Below are positions 5,929 to 12,213 of a DNA stretch of 38,185 nt, piece by piece (the stretch's first letter is position 1; each line of letters begins with the position of its first letter). The notes beneath the pieces were generated by a model. It saw only the letters and a list, made by a program, of their open reading frames with translations. It made no database searches and was not told the DNA's origin. The position numbers were made by a program, and so were the translations under genes. This stretch comes from a virus, in IMG/VR virus record IMGVR_UViG_3300013233_000601, positions 1 through 38,185 of that record. One strand, 5' to 3'.

Positions 5929-8595
5929 CTATCTGACTTTAAACCTCCAGCACTTTAGGGTTCTATCAAAGACGTTTGATCTGACCGCGCAAAATTGATC
6001 AAATCGGCGTGTTTTGGAGCCTGCCAAATACTGTCTCAAAACCTTGTTGGGTTCGATTTCGAGTCTCAACTCATCACAGACTTGCCTGAAGTGGTTCAGA
6101 TTGATGGCGATGTAATCGGGATCTTTGCTGTGATTCAATCTGGGTTTGGGTGCTGTCAGGGTTGGCATGTTGGGGTCTCGGAATCCTTCGATGTAGTCGT
6201 AGGTCTCCCAGAATGCCGCCACCACGGGATGATCGTCGTTGGTCGCTTGTTGACGCTCTCTGGCCATGTCCGCGATCAAGAGGGATGTTTCATCAATTAA
6301 CGTGTCTGAGAGATTGAATATGGGCTGCATCGCCTTGAGCATGGCGATCAACTGAGCATGGCACTTGGCAATACGAAAGGTTTTAATCGCAGGGTCATCT
6401 ATTAAAATCTTTTCTATTTTTGGAAAAATCTCAGCGAACTGTTTGAGTATCTGCTTTTCTTTTTTCACCACCTCCACCAAAAACCCACTCAACTCATCCA
6501 CTGGCCAAATCGCCAACCGATCAGCAGCCTGCTTACTCTGCTCATTATGCCCCTCTCTGGAAAAGTGAAGGTGGCAAATACGGGTCAAGATCGCTTCACT
6601 GGCTTCTACAGTCCTGTTTTGAGCAATCACCAACGCCCCTTTGAACGGTGGCTCAATGGTGGCGTTGGTGTTGTCTTTCACGCCCTTTGATCGAGTTGCC
6701 CGACCGTTATAAGCCGGTTTCAACTCTTCCCAATCAAACTTTTTCGTATGCGGTCCAGATTCATCACGATCACCCTCAATCAAGACAATCGGCATATTGG
6801 ATACCTGAGCCATGTTTCGCGCTCGCCCCGGGCCAGTGGTCTTACCCGGATCAAAGCCCTCGTAATCTTCCCGCCCAAAGAGCTTCCATAAAAACTCAAT
6901 CAAAGTGGTTTTACCGGACCCCGCATCCCCGACGATCTCCAAAAAGGGGAACGACTTTTGGCTTTTACGCAGCTGCTCTGCAAACAGTGACGAAAACCAA
7001 TAGGTCAGGCTAACAATGCCTTTTTGACCGTAAGCGGCGATGATGTCGTCGATCCATGCGGTACTCTTTAGCTTGTCTTCCAGTTGCAGGTGAACCGACC
7101 CCAGATTGGATTTGATGCTGTTTTCACCGACATCAAAAAAATCATCTTTATTCAGGTTGTAAACAATCCCGTCTTTGATGGCTTTGTTGTCGTAGACGTA
7201 AATGCCGCTCTCTTTGTCGTAGCCAAGAAAATCAATCATGTTGACAACTTTGGTCTTATTTCGGTACCAGTCCTTCACCATGTAATCCAGATCGGAACTC
7301 TTGCCGGTGAACAGCGCACCAGGCGCGGTGCTCATCACCTTACCCTTGAATTCACCTGCCGAGCTGAGTGCTTTACCAGAGAGTGCGACATTGCAATCAT
7401 GCGAGCCACTGCCAAAGCGAATACGGAAGTAATACTGCCCCTCATCAATATGGGGGTTTCTTTGGTAATAGAGGAAGCTGGGAACGCAATTGGCGATCTC
7501 TTTTATCTCACCAGCACTCTCCATCGCCATCTCGCCATAATCCTTTTCCAGCTCCTCACGGGTGCCTTCTTTGTCGTCCTTTTCCACTCCCAGCTCTTTA
7601 TCATATTTCTCTTTATCAAACTTAAAACGGTAGAGCTTATTTTTGAATTCGGTAATGAGGAAGCTTTGTTGAGTGCGTTTGTAGATCAAATTGCACTTCT
7701 TGCGCGCACTGGGTGCAATCAACAGACTGCCTTCATAAAGCGCGTCTTTAAAGAACCATTTGCCCTCCATTAACCCCTTCTGATAAGCGTCGTTCCAATC
7801 CAGACCCTCTTTCGGAACCAAGGCCGCGTTGACCGCCTCTTTTTCATCGCGCAACCGCTTGACCATCTTATGAGTGGCGTCTTTACCGGCTTTGTTGTTG
7901 TCCAGCGCAACCACCCAAGTGATGCCTTGGTGCAAATACGGTTTGAGGGCATTTTCGGGGTAGTTCATGCAGGTCATCAGACTGACCGCTTTTTTACCGG
8001 CATACATCAACGCCAGAGCATCAAAGATCCCTTCAACCAACCAAATCTCATCACCCAAGTTGATCTCCATTTTGGGCGGTGACCACCAATCGCCTTTGTA
8101 AAAACTGCCGTCGGCTTTACGTTGGCCACCGAAGTGGGCTTTGCGGCCAATGGCCTCGGCGTTTTCGACAAACCGCTCCCAATAGCGTGTTTTACCGTTA
8201 TCCAGATAAAAGCGGACGGTAGGTGATCCGGCTTGCTTCTTGGGATCATAAAACGAGGCTTGTTGGTACCAGCCTTTGATTGCTTGGGTATCAAATCCCC
8301 GCTGCAACTGAAGATAAGCGTCGGCGGTTAGGTTGGGGTTTTCAGGTGTGGGTGGGTATTTTTTGGACAGATCGGCGAACAGGTCAGGAAACAGATCCCG
8401 CACGGTGCTGTCCCAACCGCACTTGTTAAGACGGCCACAACGAATGAATTTGGTTTTTTCAGCGCTGGCAAACAACTCTTTTTTGTGGCACTCAGGGCAC
8501 TTACCTTTTTGCAAATACGCGCCTTTTTGCACAAAACCAAATTCATCAATCAAGGCTTGTTTGGCTTGTTGGTTGATCAGATCCCAATCAATCAT
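5929..8595 (-). CDS. Zinc-finger/TOPRIM/helicase replication protein (primase-helicase)
   Basis: 888-residue protein combining primase and helicase parts. The N-terminal zinc motif has Cys33, Cys36, Cys53 and Cys59 (CPEC... CGRLNKC). The TOPRIM domain shows the conserved Glu in IWLVEGIFDA (E188) and the Asp in VVALDNNKAG (D231). The C-terminal P-loop ATPase has Walker A GDAGSGKT at 556-563 and a Walker B-like PIVLIEGDRDE near 605. It would lay primers and unwind the phage DNA. The frame is open to 8628, but ATG at 8595 forms an ATGA overlap with the preceding gene, the usual coupling in this genome. It is the only candidate replication initiator or helicase here, and SSB is encoded far away at about 30.4 kb. 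Confidence 0.9.
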   Translation of the reverse strand: MIDWDLINQQAKQALIDEFGFVQKGAYLQKGKCPECHKKELFASAEKTKFIRCGRLNKCGWDSTVRDLFPDLFADLSKKYPPTPENPNLTADAYLQLQRGFDTQAIKGWYQQASFYDPKKQAGSPTVRFYLDNGKTRYWERFVENAEAIGRKAHFGGQRKADGSFYKGDWWSPPKMEINLGDEIWLVEGIFDALALMYAGKKAVSLMTCMNYPENALKPYLHQGITWVVALDNNKAGKDATHKMVKRLRDEKEAVNAALVPKEGLDWNDAYQKGLMEGKWFFKDALYEGSLLIAPSARKKCNLIYKRTQQSFLITEFKNKLYRFKFDKEKYDKELGVEKDDKEGTREELEKDYGEMAMESAGEIKEIANCVPSFLYYQRNPHIDEGQYYFRIRFGSGSHDCNVALSGKALSSAGEFKGKVMSTAPGALFTGKSSDLDYMVKDWYRNKTKVVNMIDFLGYDKESGIYVYDNKAIKDGIVYNLNKDDFFDVGENSIKSNLGSVHLQLEDKLKSTAWIDDIIAAYGQKGIVSLTYWFSSLFAEQLRKSQKSFPFLEIVGDAGSGKTTLIEFLWKLFGREDYEGFDPGKTTGPGRARNMAQVSNMPIVLIEGDRDESGPHTKKFDWEELKPAYNGRATRSKGVKDNTNATIEPPFKGALVIAQNRTVEASEAILTRICHLHFSREGHNEQSKQAADRLAIWPVDELSGFLVEVVKKEKQILKQFAEIFPKIEKILIDDPAIKTFRIAKCHAQLIAMLKAMQPIFNLSDTLIDETSLLIADMARERQQATNDDHPVVAAFWETYDYIEGFRDPNMPTLTAPKPRLNHSKDPDYIAINLNHFRQVCDELRLEIEPNKVLRQYLAGSKTRRFDQFCAVRSNVFDRTLKCWRFKVR

Positions 8596-8861
8596 TTCGC
8601 CATCCCCGCTTGGTAGTACTCGCGGCACTCTTGCTCTTCCAAAACCAATTCAGCGCCGAAGGTTTTTCGTAATTCACTCATGTTGTCATCGCGTAATAGG
8701 TCAACTAATTCGGGGTTGGTCTTCTTCATTCCAGCAAAAATGATCTGTTTTTTCTGCTTTGAAAGTCGGCGTGTGTTAATCCATTTTTTTGACGCTTTCG
8801 GGGCGCGAAAAACAACAACACAGCTCTGACCGGCTGGATAAATATTATTTAAAGGGTACAT
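8592..8861 (-). CDS. Uncharacterised 89-residue protein, first gene of the replication unit
   Basis: No family recognised. The start is ATG at 8861, because GGAG lies 6-9 bases upstream; the longer frame to 8897 begins with TTG inside a terminator hairpin. The N-terminal half (MYPLNNIYPAG, then VVVFRAPKASKKW) looks like a compact beta-rich segment. The C-terminal half is charged and helical and ends EQECREYYQAGMAK. It overlaps the helicase-primase by 4 bases (ATGA), so the two are surely cotranslated. A replication accessory role is inferred from this coupling only. Confidence 0.75.
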   Translation of the reverse strand: MYPLNNIYPAGQSCVVVFRAPKASKKWINTRRLSKQKKQIIFAGMKKTNPELVDLLRDDNMSELRKTFGAELVLEEQECREYYQAGMAK

Positions 8862-8877
8862 GACGTTCTCCAGGGCT

Positions 8878-8915
8878 AAAAAAAGCGCCTCTGCCAAAAT
8901 GACAGAGAGCGCGCT
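8878..8915 (-). terminator. Terminator-like hairpin in the leader of the replication unit
   Basis: On the minus strand AGCGC (8911-8915) pairs with GCGCT (8884-8888), an inner CTCTG/CAGAG (8903-8907 with 8889-8893) extends the stem with a 3-base bulge, and a seven-base T-run follows. The hairpin ends only about 17 bases before the ATG at 8861, leaving just the ribosome binding site in between. Transcripts of the replication genes must either pass through it or start inside it, so it may be an attenuator or the target of antitermination. Confidence 0.8.
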
Positions 8916-9004
8916 GTTGGATTTATGGAACAGAGTCCTGAGTCAGGGAGTACTGAATATCTGTTCTGGGTTTAAGCCAACTGATTGATCAAACAATCCC
9001 CATT

Positions 9005-9049
9005 TCAGGCTTATGAGTGAATGGCGTCACTGAGCAATTAGGAGCCTGA
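9005..9049. other. Non-coding stretch with an interrupted stem-loop
   Basis: The region 8916-9076 has no gene. TCAGGCT (9005-9011) is complementary to AGCCTGA (9043-9049), and an inner AGTGA/TCACT pair (9016-9020 and 9027-9031) closes a 6-base loop, with an asymmetric internal loop between the two stems. No T-run follows, so it is not a standard terminator. A TTGATCAA palindrome lies near 8976-8983. Function unknown; a structured leader RNA or protein binding site is possible. Confidence 0.35.
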
Positions 9050-9076
9050 ATGCCTCCGCTCTTTTGAGGTAAAACG

Positions 9077-9361
9077 TCAATCGGTATCGGCGGCCTCTCC
9101 GGCCAACGCGGCATAAGCAGCCCCGTCGATGTAATCATCTGGCTGATGGCCTCCTTGGCAAGATCGGCTGATCTTCAACAGCTCCATAAATTGCCAGCCA
9201 TCCACCTCAGATAAGGTGGTGCCTTTAAGGGCATTAAAGGCTTTTACCGTTGCGGCCATCGAGCGCTCACCCTCTTCGCTGTCACGCTGTTTGCCACGCT
9301 CTTTGAGCAGGTTTGAAGCGGTGTCGAGGATGATTGAGGCCTTTGTTTTGTCGGTTGTCAT
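9077..9361 (-). CDS. DUF6378-like phage protein
   Basis: 94 residues. The C-terminal half has ELLKISRSCQGGHQPDDYIDGAAYAALAGE, matching the pattern of the DUF6378 family found in many tailed phages (a D-Y-x-D-x-A-A-Y-x-x-L sequence). The N-terminus (SIILDTASNLLKERG) is also typical. Molecular function is not established. AAGGAA 8-13 bases before the ATG supports this start, and the gene sits 11 bases after the preceding stop in the early operon. Confidence 0.8.
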   Translation of the reverse strand: MTTDKTKASIILDTASNLLKERGKQRDSEEGERSMAATVKAFNALKGTTLSEVDGWQFMELLKISRSCQGGHQPDDYIDGAAYAALAGEAADTD

Positions 9362-9372
9362 GTTGGTGTTCC

Positions 9373-9657
9373 TTAAAACGTAAATTCAGGTTGAGAATTG
9401 CCAAAGAACGATTGGCATTTCAGCTTGGCCATTTCTTTTGAGCAGCGGGATATGCCTTTGGACATTGCGTACCGCTTCTCTTTCAAAATATCCAAATGGT
9501 TTGCCATCATGACCGCTTCGCTTTTTTCCAACCCCTGCGAGCGGATCAATAACTGCTGAAGTTCTCGGTGTTTTTCCAACATCATATTGAGTGCTTTCAA
9601 AGCTTGCCGATAATCGGCCTTTTTCACCATTAAAGAGAGGTATTCATCATTGTTCAT
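9373..9657 (-). CDS. Small helical protein of unknown function
   Basis: 94 residues, no recognised family. The sequence is almost all helix-forming (KADYRQALKALNMMLEKHRELQQLLIR), suggesting a coiled coil or helical hairpin, with two cysteines near the C-terminus. ATG at 9657 overlaps the stop of the small tyrosine recombinase gene by 4 bases (ATGA), so it is translated from the same message. It might work with that recombinase, but this rests on coupling alone. Confidence 0.7.
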   Translation of the reverse strand: MNNDEYLSLMVKKADYRQALKALNMMLEKHRELQQLLIRSQGLEKSEAVMMANHLDILKEKRYAMSKGISRCSKEMAKLKCQSFFGNSQPEFTF

Positions 9658-10259
9658 CGGGCTGCCCTCGCAAGATCAAGTTGCATCTGTTCTTTATCAG
9701 GTTTGGCGTAAATCGCCGTGGTTTTGATGCTGGAGTGACCCAAAGCGCGTTGGGCAACCAACAGTGGTTCTTTGTGTGTTGAGGTTTCCACCACTCGTTT
9801 GGCTAAGGTGTGGCGGAAGGTGTGGGGGGATACATCGCTGCTGATACCGGCTCTTTTCGCCCAGCGTTTCATCAGGCTTTGATACGAACGCACGCTTAAC
9901 CCTTGGCGCTTTTTGCTCATGACCAACGGCTCATCCAGATCGTTCACATAACCTTGGCGACGGCGCAGCAGGATGAGGTTTTCGATGGCTTGGCGGGCGG
10001 GCTTGGTAAGGAAGATGCTGTGGGCTTTTTTGCGTTTATTGGTGATGGCACGGATCACGAGGTGATCGGTTAGCAGGGCGCTCTGTGCGTCGCCGACGGT
10101 GAGTTTGCTCATGGGTGTGACGCGGATGCCGGTTTGACGCATCAGCACCATCCAGTTGATGTCACGTTCTGCCATTGGGGATGAATCTTGGCGGACGGTT
10201 TTGAAGAGTTGTTTCTCTTCGGCGCGGGTTAAGTAGCGATCAAATACAGGGTTTGTCAT
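9654..10259 (-). CDS. Short tyrosine recombinase (catalytic domain only)
   Basis: 201 residues, about the size of FimB/FimE-type recombinases, with no N-terminal core-binding domain. Active-site residues are R46 (QTGIRVTPM), Lys in TNKRKKAH (75-78), H146 and R149 (SPHTFRH), H175 (LGHSSIKTT) and Y184 (AIYAKP). The usual Glu after the first arginine is replaced by a PM pair. The frame extends to 10325, but ATG at 10259 has AGGAGA six bases upstream. It lies inside the early operon together with replication genes, so DNA inversion, dimer resolution or help in integration or excision are possible roles. It is the second tyrosine recombinase of this genome. Confidence 0.88.
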   Translation of the reverse strand: MTNPVFDRYLTRAEEKQLFKTVRQDSSPMAERDINWMVLMRQTGIRVTPMSKLTVGDAQSALLTDHLVIRAITNKRKKAHSIFLTKPARQAIENLILLRRRQGYVNDLDEPLVMSKKRQGLSVRSYQSLMKRWAKRAGISSDVSPHTFRHTLAKRVVETSTHKEPLLVAQRALGHSSIKTTAIYAKPDKEQMQLDLARAAR

Positions 10260-10382
10260 GGCGGCTCTCCTCTTGGTGAAGTCTGGCCTTTGGTGTGTTG
10301 GTCTGATGGCGTATTTCATATTCAAAATGCAGCCAAATCAGATCCGTTAAGTTCAATTTCTTGCCGTTTCGGTTGTCGTTGA

Positions 10383-10463
10383 TTACGAGATCAGTTTGAG
10401 ACTGAGCCAAACGGCGATGCCTAAGTGGGTGATCACGTTCAGTTGGGTGGAAACATGTTCCAT
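10383..10463 (-). CDS. Possible 26-residue peptide
   Basis: Short frame ATG to TAA encoding a peptide that starts MEHVSTQLNVITH and ends with a hydrophobic stretch AVWLSLKLIS. It begins 4 bases after the stop of the 86-residue zinc-finger gene. No clear ribosome binding site is visible, and the stretch 10260-10467 could equally be untranslated. Listed only because the position fits the otherwise gap-free operon. Confidence 0.2.
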   Translation of the reverse strand: MEHVSTQLNVITHLGIAVWLSLKLIS

Positions 10464-10467
10464 GTTG

Positions 10468-10728
10468 TTATATTTCATTAGCTGAGTAGAAGACGTCAGC
10501 CTCTGCTGATATTTTAAATTGCTTTTTGTTAATAGTTATCACTACGGAGTTATCCATCAGGTAGTGATCATTTTCACAATTAGATGTCTGAGCATATTTA
10601 AGCGCAGCATCTTCTTCGCTCATTGCATGTATTTCGTAATTGTCGCCGTCTTCGTCGGTTATAGAAAACTGCTTGCAATTACATTTGTCGCTGAAAATAA
10701 ATTCATTGCATCTTTTACACGTGGGCAT
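10468..10728 (-). CDS. Small N-terminal zinc-finger protein
   Basis: 86 residues. The N-terminus MPTCKRCNEFIFSDKCNCK has a CxxC plus CxC arrangement likely to bind one zinc. The remainder (ITDEDGDNYEIHAMSEEDAALKYAQ) resembles small acidic phage proteins with a short beta-alpha unit, and a second cysteine-containing segment lies near residue 50. No catalytic motif. TAGGAG 8-13 bases upstream supports ATG at 10728. Composition is more AT-rich than the structural genes. Function unknown; a nucleic-acid or protein-binding role is suggested only by the zinc motif. Confidence 0.75.
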   Translation of the reverse strand: MPTCKRCNEFIFSDKCNCKQFSITDEDGDNYEIHAMSEEDAALKYAQTSNCENDHYLMDNSVVITINKKQFKISAEADVFYSANEI

Positions 10729-10756
10729 GTAAATAACTCCTAGTTAAATACAGACG

Positions 10757-10897
10757 TTATCTGAGCATCTGGGCGGTTAGGGCGTTGTAGTACGCCTCAA
10801 CGATGCCGATAGTGATCAGTGAGACCGAAAGCACGACCGCCACGTTGATGCTGGCATCCAGCAGCCAGAGGGCGGCTTGTTTGGTTTTAAGCTGCAT
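10757..10897 (-). CDS. 46-residue single-span membrane protein
   Basis: Frame of 46 codons with one hydrophobic helix (about residues 17-34: INVAVVLSVSLITIGIV) after a basic N-terminus MQLKTKQAALW. It overlaps the upstream ribbon-helix-helix gene by 11 bases and ends 28 bases before the zinc-finger gene, so it fits the operon. No family recognised. Small membrane proteins of early phage operons can act in superinfection exclusion or host takeover; nothing in the sequence proves this. Confidence 0.6.
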   Translation of the reverse strand: MQLKTKQAALWLLDASINVAVVLSVSLITIGIVEAYYNALTAQMLR

Positions 10898-11048
10898 GAG
10901 CGTTTTCGCTCAGTTTGCGTTTGACCAGGTCACGAACGAGGTCAGAAATGGTTTGTCCGGTGGTGGCGGCCAAGATTTTCAACTGCCGGTGTTGATCCGA
11001 CACAAGCTCCAGATTTAGACGCTTAGTGCTGGGTTTTTGAGTCTGCAT
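10887..11048 (-). CDS. Ribbon-helix-helix DNA-binding protein
   Basis: 53 residues. A short strand TKRLNLEL is followed by SDQHRQLKILAATTGQTISDLVRDLVKRKL, the beta-alpha-alpha pattern of Arc/MetJ/ParD-like proteins, which bind DNA as dimers through the strand. The ATG at 11048 has GGGAG about 8 bases upstream. It is the first gene of the leftward early operon, directly opposite the repressor, the position of a Cro-like or excision regulator in many temperate phages. No toxin-like partner lies next to it, so an antitoxin role is less likely. Confidence 0.78.
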   Translation of the reverse strand: MQTQKPSTKRLNLELVSDQHRQLKILAATTGQTISDLVRDLVKRKLSENAHAA

Positions 11049-11060
11049 CTCTTACACTCC

Positions 11061-11088
11061 CTTGGGGTTTTGAGTAGATGAATATAAT
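11061..11088 (+). promoter_or_regulatory. Repressor promoter, overlapping the early promoter
   Basis: A consensus -10 TATAAT is at 11083-11088 on plus, with a weak -35 (CTTGGG or TTGGGG at about 11061-11067, spacer 15-16). Its -10 overlaps the -10 of the leftward promoter base by base, so RNA polymerase cannot use both at once. This is the expected layout of a lysis-lysogeny switch. Confidence 0.6.
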
Positions 11089-11115
11089 AATAGTGCCGTA
11101 ATGAGACTATTGCAA
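11087..11115 (-). promoter_or_regulatory. Leftward early promoter
   Basis: On the minus strand, TTGCAA (11110-11115) and TATTAT (11087-11092) are separated by exactly 17 bases, a good sigma70 promoter. It would start transcription near 11080, about 30 bases before the ribbon-helix-helix gene. The -35 element lies inside the first codons of the longest repressor frame, which argues for the shorter repressor start at 11131. Confidence 0.72.
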
Positions 11116-11130
11116 GAGGAATTCAACGAA

Positions 11131-11520
11131 ATGGCACGAACAGAGGCGATTATTGAGAGATTAAAAATCGTTGTTGGCGTTAAGACTTCAACTCAACTTG
11201 CTGAAAAAATTGGAGTTAATCGGCCTGTAATAAGCACTTGGAAGGCTCGAAAAAAAATTCCATACGAAGCCTGCGAAGAAGTCTCAAAACAGTACAGCGT
11301 CAGTCTTGAATGGCTGCTGTCTGGAACGGGGGATATGAAACCTCAGTCAGGACAAGCCGATTCACCCTCCATCGACCCTCAATCCCAAAAGATGCTCGAA
11401 CTGTATGCGGCCCTGACCGACTCACAGCGGAGAGAGATTTGCTCTGCTGCTGAAGAGAAGAAACGGTTGAATGAGATCGAGAAGTTAGTGCAAGAACTGC
11501 GCGATGAGAAAAGCGCTTAA
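11131..11520 (+). CDS. CI-type repressor, short form without peptidase domain
   Basis: 129 residues from ATG 11131. The N-terminal half is a bacteriophage CI-repressor HTH domain: VKTSTQLAEKIGVNRPVISTWKARKKIPYE with helix-turn-helix at about 18-42, followed by the family signature SLEWLLSGTGD at about 58-68. The C-terminal half is charged and helical (LTDSQRREICSAAEEKKRLNEIEKLVQELRDEK) and probably oligomerises. There is no S24 autocleavage domain, so RecA-stimulated self-cleavage is not expected. AGAGGA about 10 bases upstream supports 11131; ATG 11101 would give ten more residues with almost no leader. It is one of two plus-strand genes and faces the early operon. Confidence 0.85.
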   Translation: MARTEAIIERLKIVVGVKTSTQLAEKIGVNRPVISTWKARKKIPYEACEEVSKQYSVSLEWLLSGTGDMKPQSGQADSPSIDPQSQKMLELYAALTDSQRREICSAAEEKKRLNEIEKLVQELRDEKSA

Positions 11521-11532
11521 GAGGAGTTAGAG

Positions 11533-11742
11533 ATGGAAAACATTGATGATCAAATTATCAGTCTGGGAACATTAAGGCCCGGCGAGAGAATGGAGATAAA
11601 CAATGTCGCAAAAAAAGCCCAAAGATATACGTTTGAATGCGGAGAATATGGAAAAATCTCCTTTGATTTAATCATCGGAGGGGCTGTCACGTTTACCGCT
11701 GGCAGTGTCGCTCCCAAGATCATGACAAGTGACATTGATTAG
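11533..11742 (+). CDS. Small protein cotranscribed with the repressor
   Basis: 69 residues, no family recognised. It starts 12 bases after the repressor stop with GAGGAG 7-12 bases before the ATG, so it is in the same transcript and would be expressed in the lysogen. The sequence alternates polar and hydrophobic residues (RYTFECGEYGKISFDLIIGGAVTFTAG), suggesting a small beta-rich fold. Its low GC matches the repressor. A lysogenic-conversion or immunity-accessory role is possible but unproven. Confidence 0.7.
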   Translation: MENIDDQIISLGTLRPGERMEINNVAKKAQRYTFECGEYGKISFDLIIGGAVTFTAGSVAPKIMTSDID

Positions 11743-11829
11743 CGATTCTTTGGGAGAGTGTTTTATTTTCACGCCCTTGGGAGTACCTTGGTTGTGAATT
11801 AAAACGGTTATCGTTTTTGCTTTATTCAT
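11668..11829 (-). CDS. Possible 53-residue protein overlapping the repressor partner in antisense
   Basis: Minus-strand frame with a good ribosome site (TAGGA six bases before ATG 11829). The product begins MNKAKTITVLIHNQGTPKGV, which recalls the short N-terminal segment in front of some GIY-YIG domain proteins, but no such domain follows. It overlaps the end of the plus-strand gene 11533-11742 by 75 bases and lies downstream of the tail genes. It could be a real small gene, a truncated remnant or chance. Confidence 0.3.
   Translation of the reverse strand: MNKAKTITVLIHNQGTPKGVKIKHSPKESLINVTCHDLGSDTASGKRDSPSDD
11801..11817. terminator. Weak bidirectional hairpin
   Basis: AAAACG (11801-11806) pairs with CGTTTT (11812-11817) around a 5-base loop, and T-rich sequence follows on both strands. 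It lies between the end of the repressor transcript and the end of the tail transcript, where terminators are expected, but the stem is short and AU-rich. Confidence 0.35.
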
Positions 11830-11856
11830 AGCAGATCCTAATAATAATCTAATGGG

Positions 11857-12213
11857 CTAAACAACCAACCCATCCACGGTGAATTCATCACCCCAAGGTT
11901 GCCCTTGGGTGTTGGCGGCATCAAACAACACCAACTGGGCTTTATACGTCCCTGCTGCCAAACCGGCAACAATCCCCAACTTAAAGATGATCAGACGATT
12001 GGCGCTGTAGGTGGCCCAATCGAAAACCCCCGCATGAGCCACCACATCACTGTCCAAGGTGGTTTTGTTGTCGTCGGTATCGGTCAGAATCAACTGCACG
12101 CGATTGACCGCGCCGAGGTTCGCCAACGATTGCAGGTTCAATTCATCGTAAAGCGAAACCTCACGCCGAAACTCACCCCCGTAGCCCACATGGAACCGCT
12201 CACGCTGGCTCAT
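11857..12213 (-). CDS. Putative tail-tip accessory protein
   Basis: 118 residues, last recognisable gene of the tail operon. The sequence is beta-rich (VQLILTDTDDNKTTLDSD, then AGTYKAQLVLFDAANTQGQPWGDEFTV), resembling the small domain found in phage baseplate or fibre proteins that describe a material law between strands, but no family can be named with certainty. It starts where the duplicated 270-residue protein ends, suggesting a shared transcript and assembly at the tail tip. Confidence 0.65.
   Translation of the reverse strand: MSQRERFHVGYGGEFRREVSLYDELNLQSLANLGAVNRVQLILTDTDDNKTTLDSDVVAHAGVFDWATYSANRLIIFKLGIVAGLAAGTYKAQLVLFDAANTQGQPWGDEFTVDGLVV

Noticed and set aside
7084-7773. 229-codon plus-strand frame opposite the helicase-primase
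   Set aside because: Same reasoning; the opposite frame has zinc, TOPRIM and P-loop motifs.
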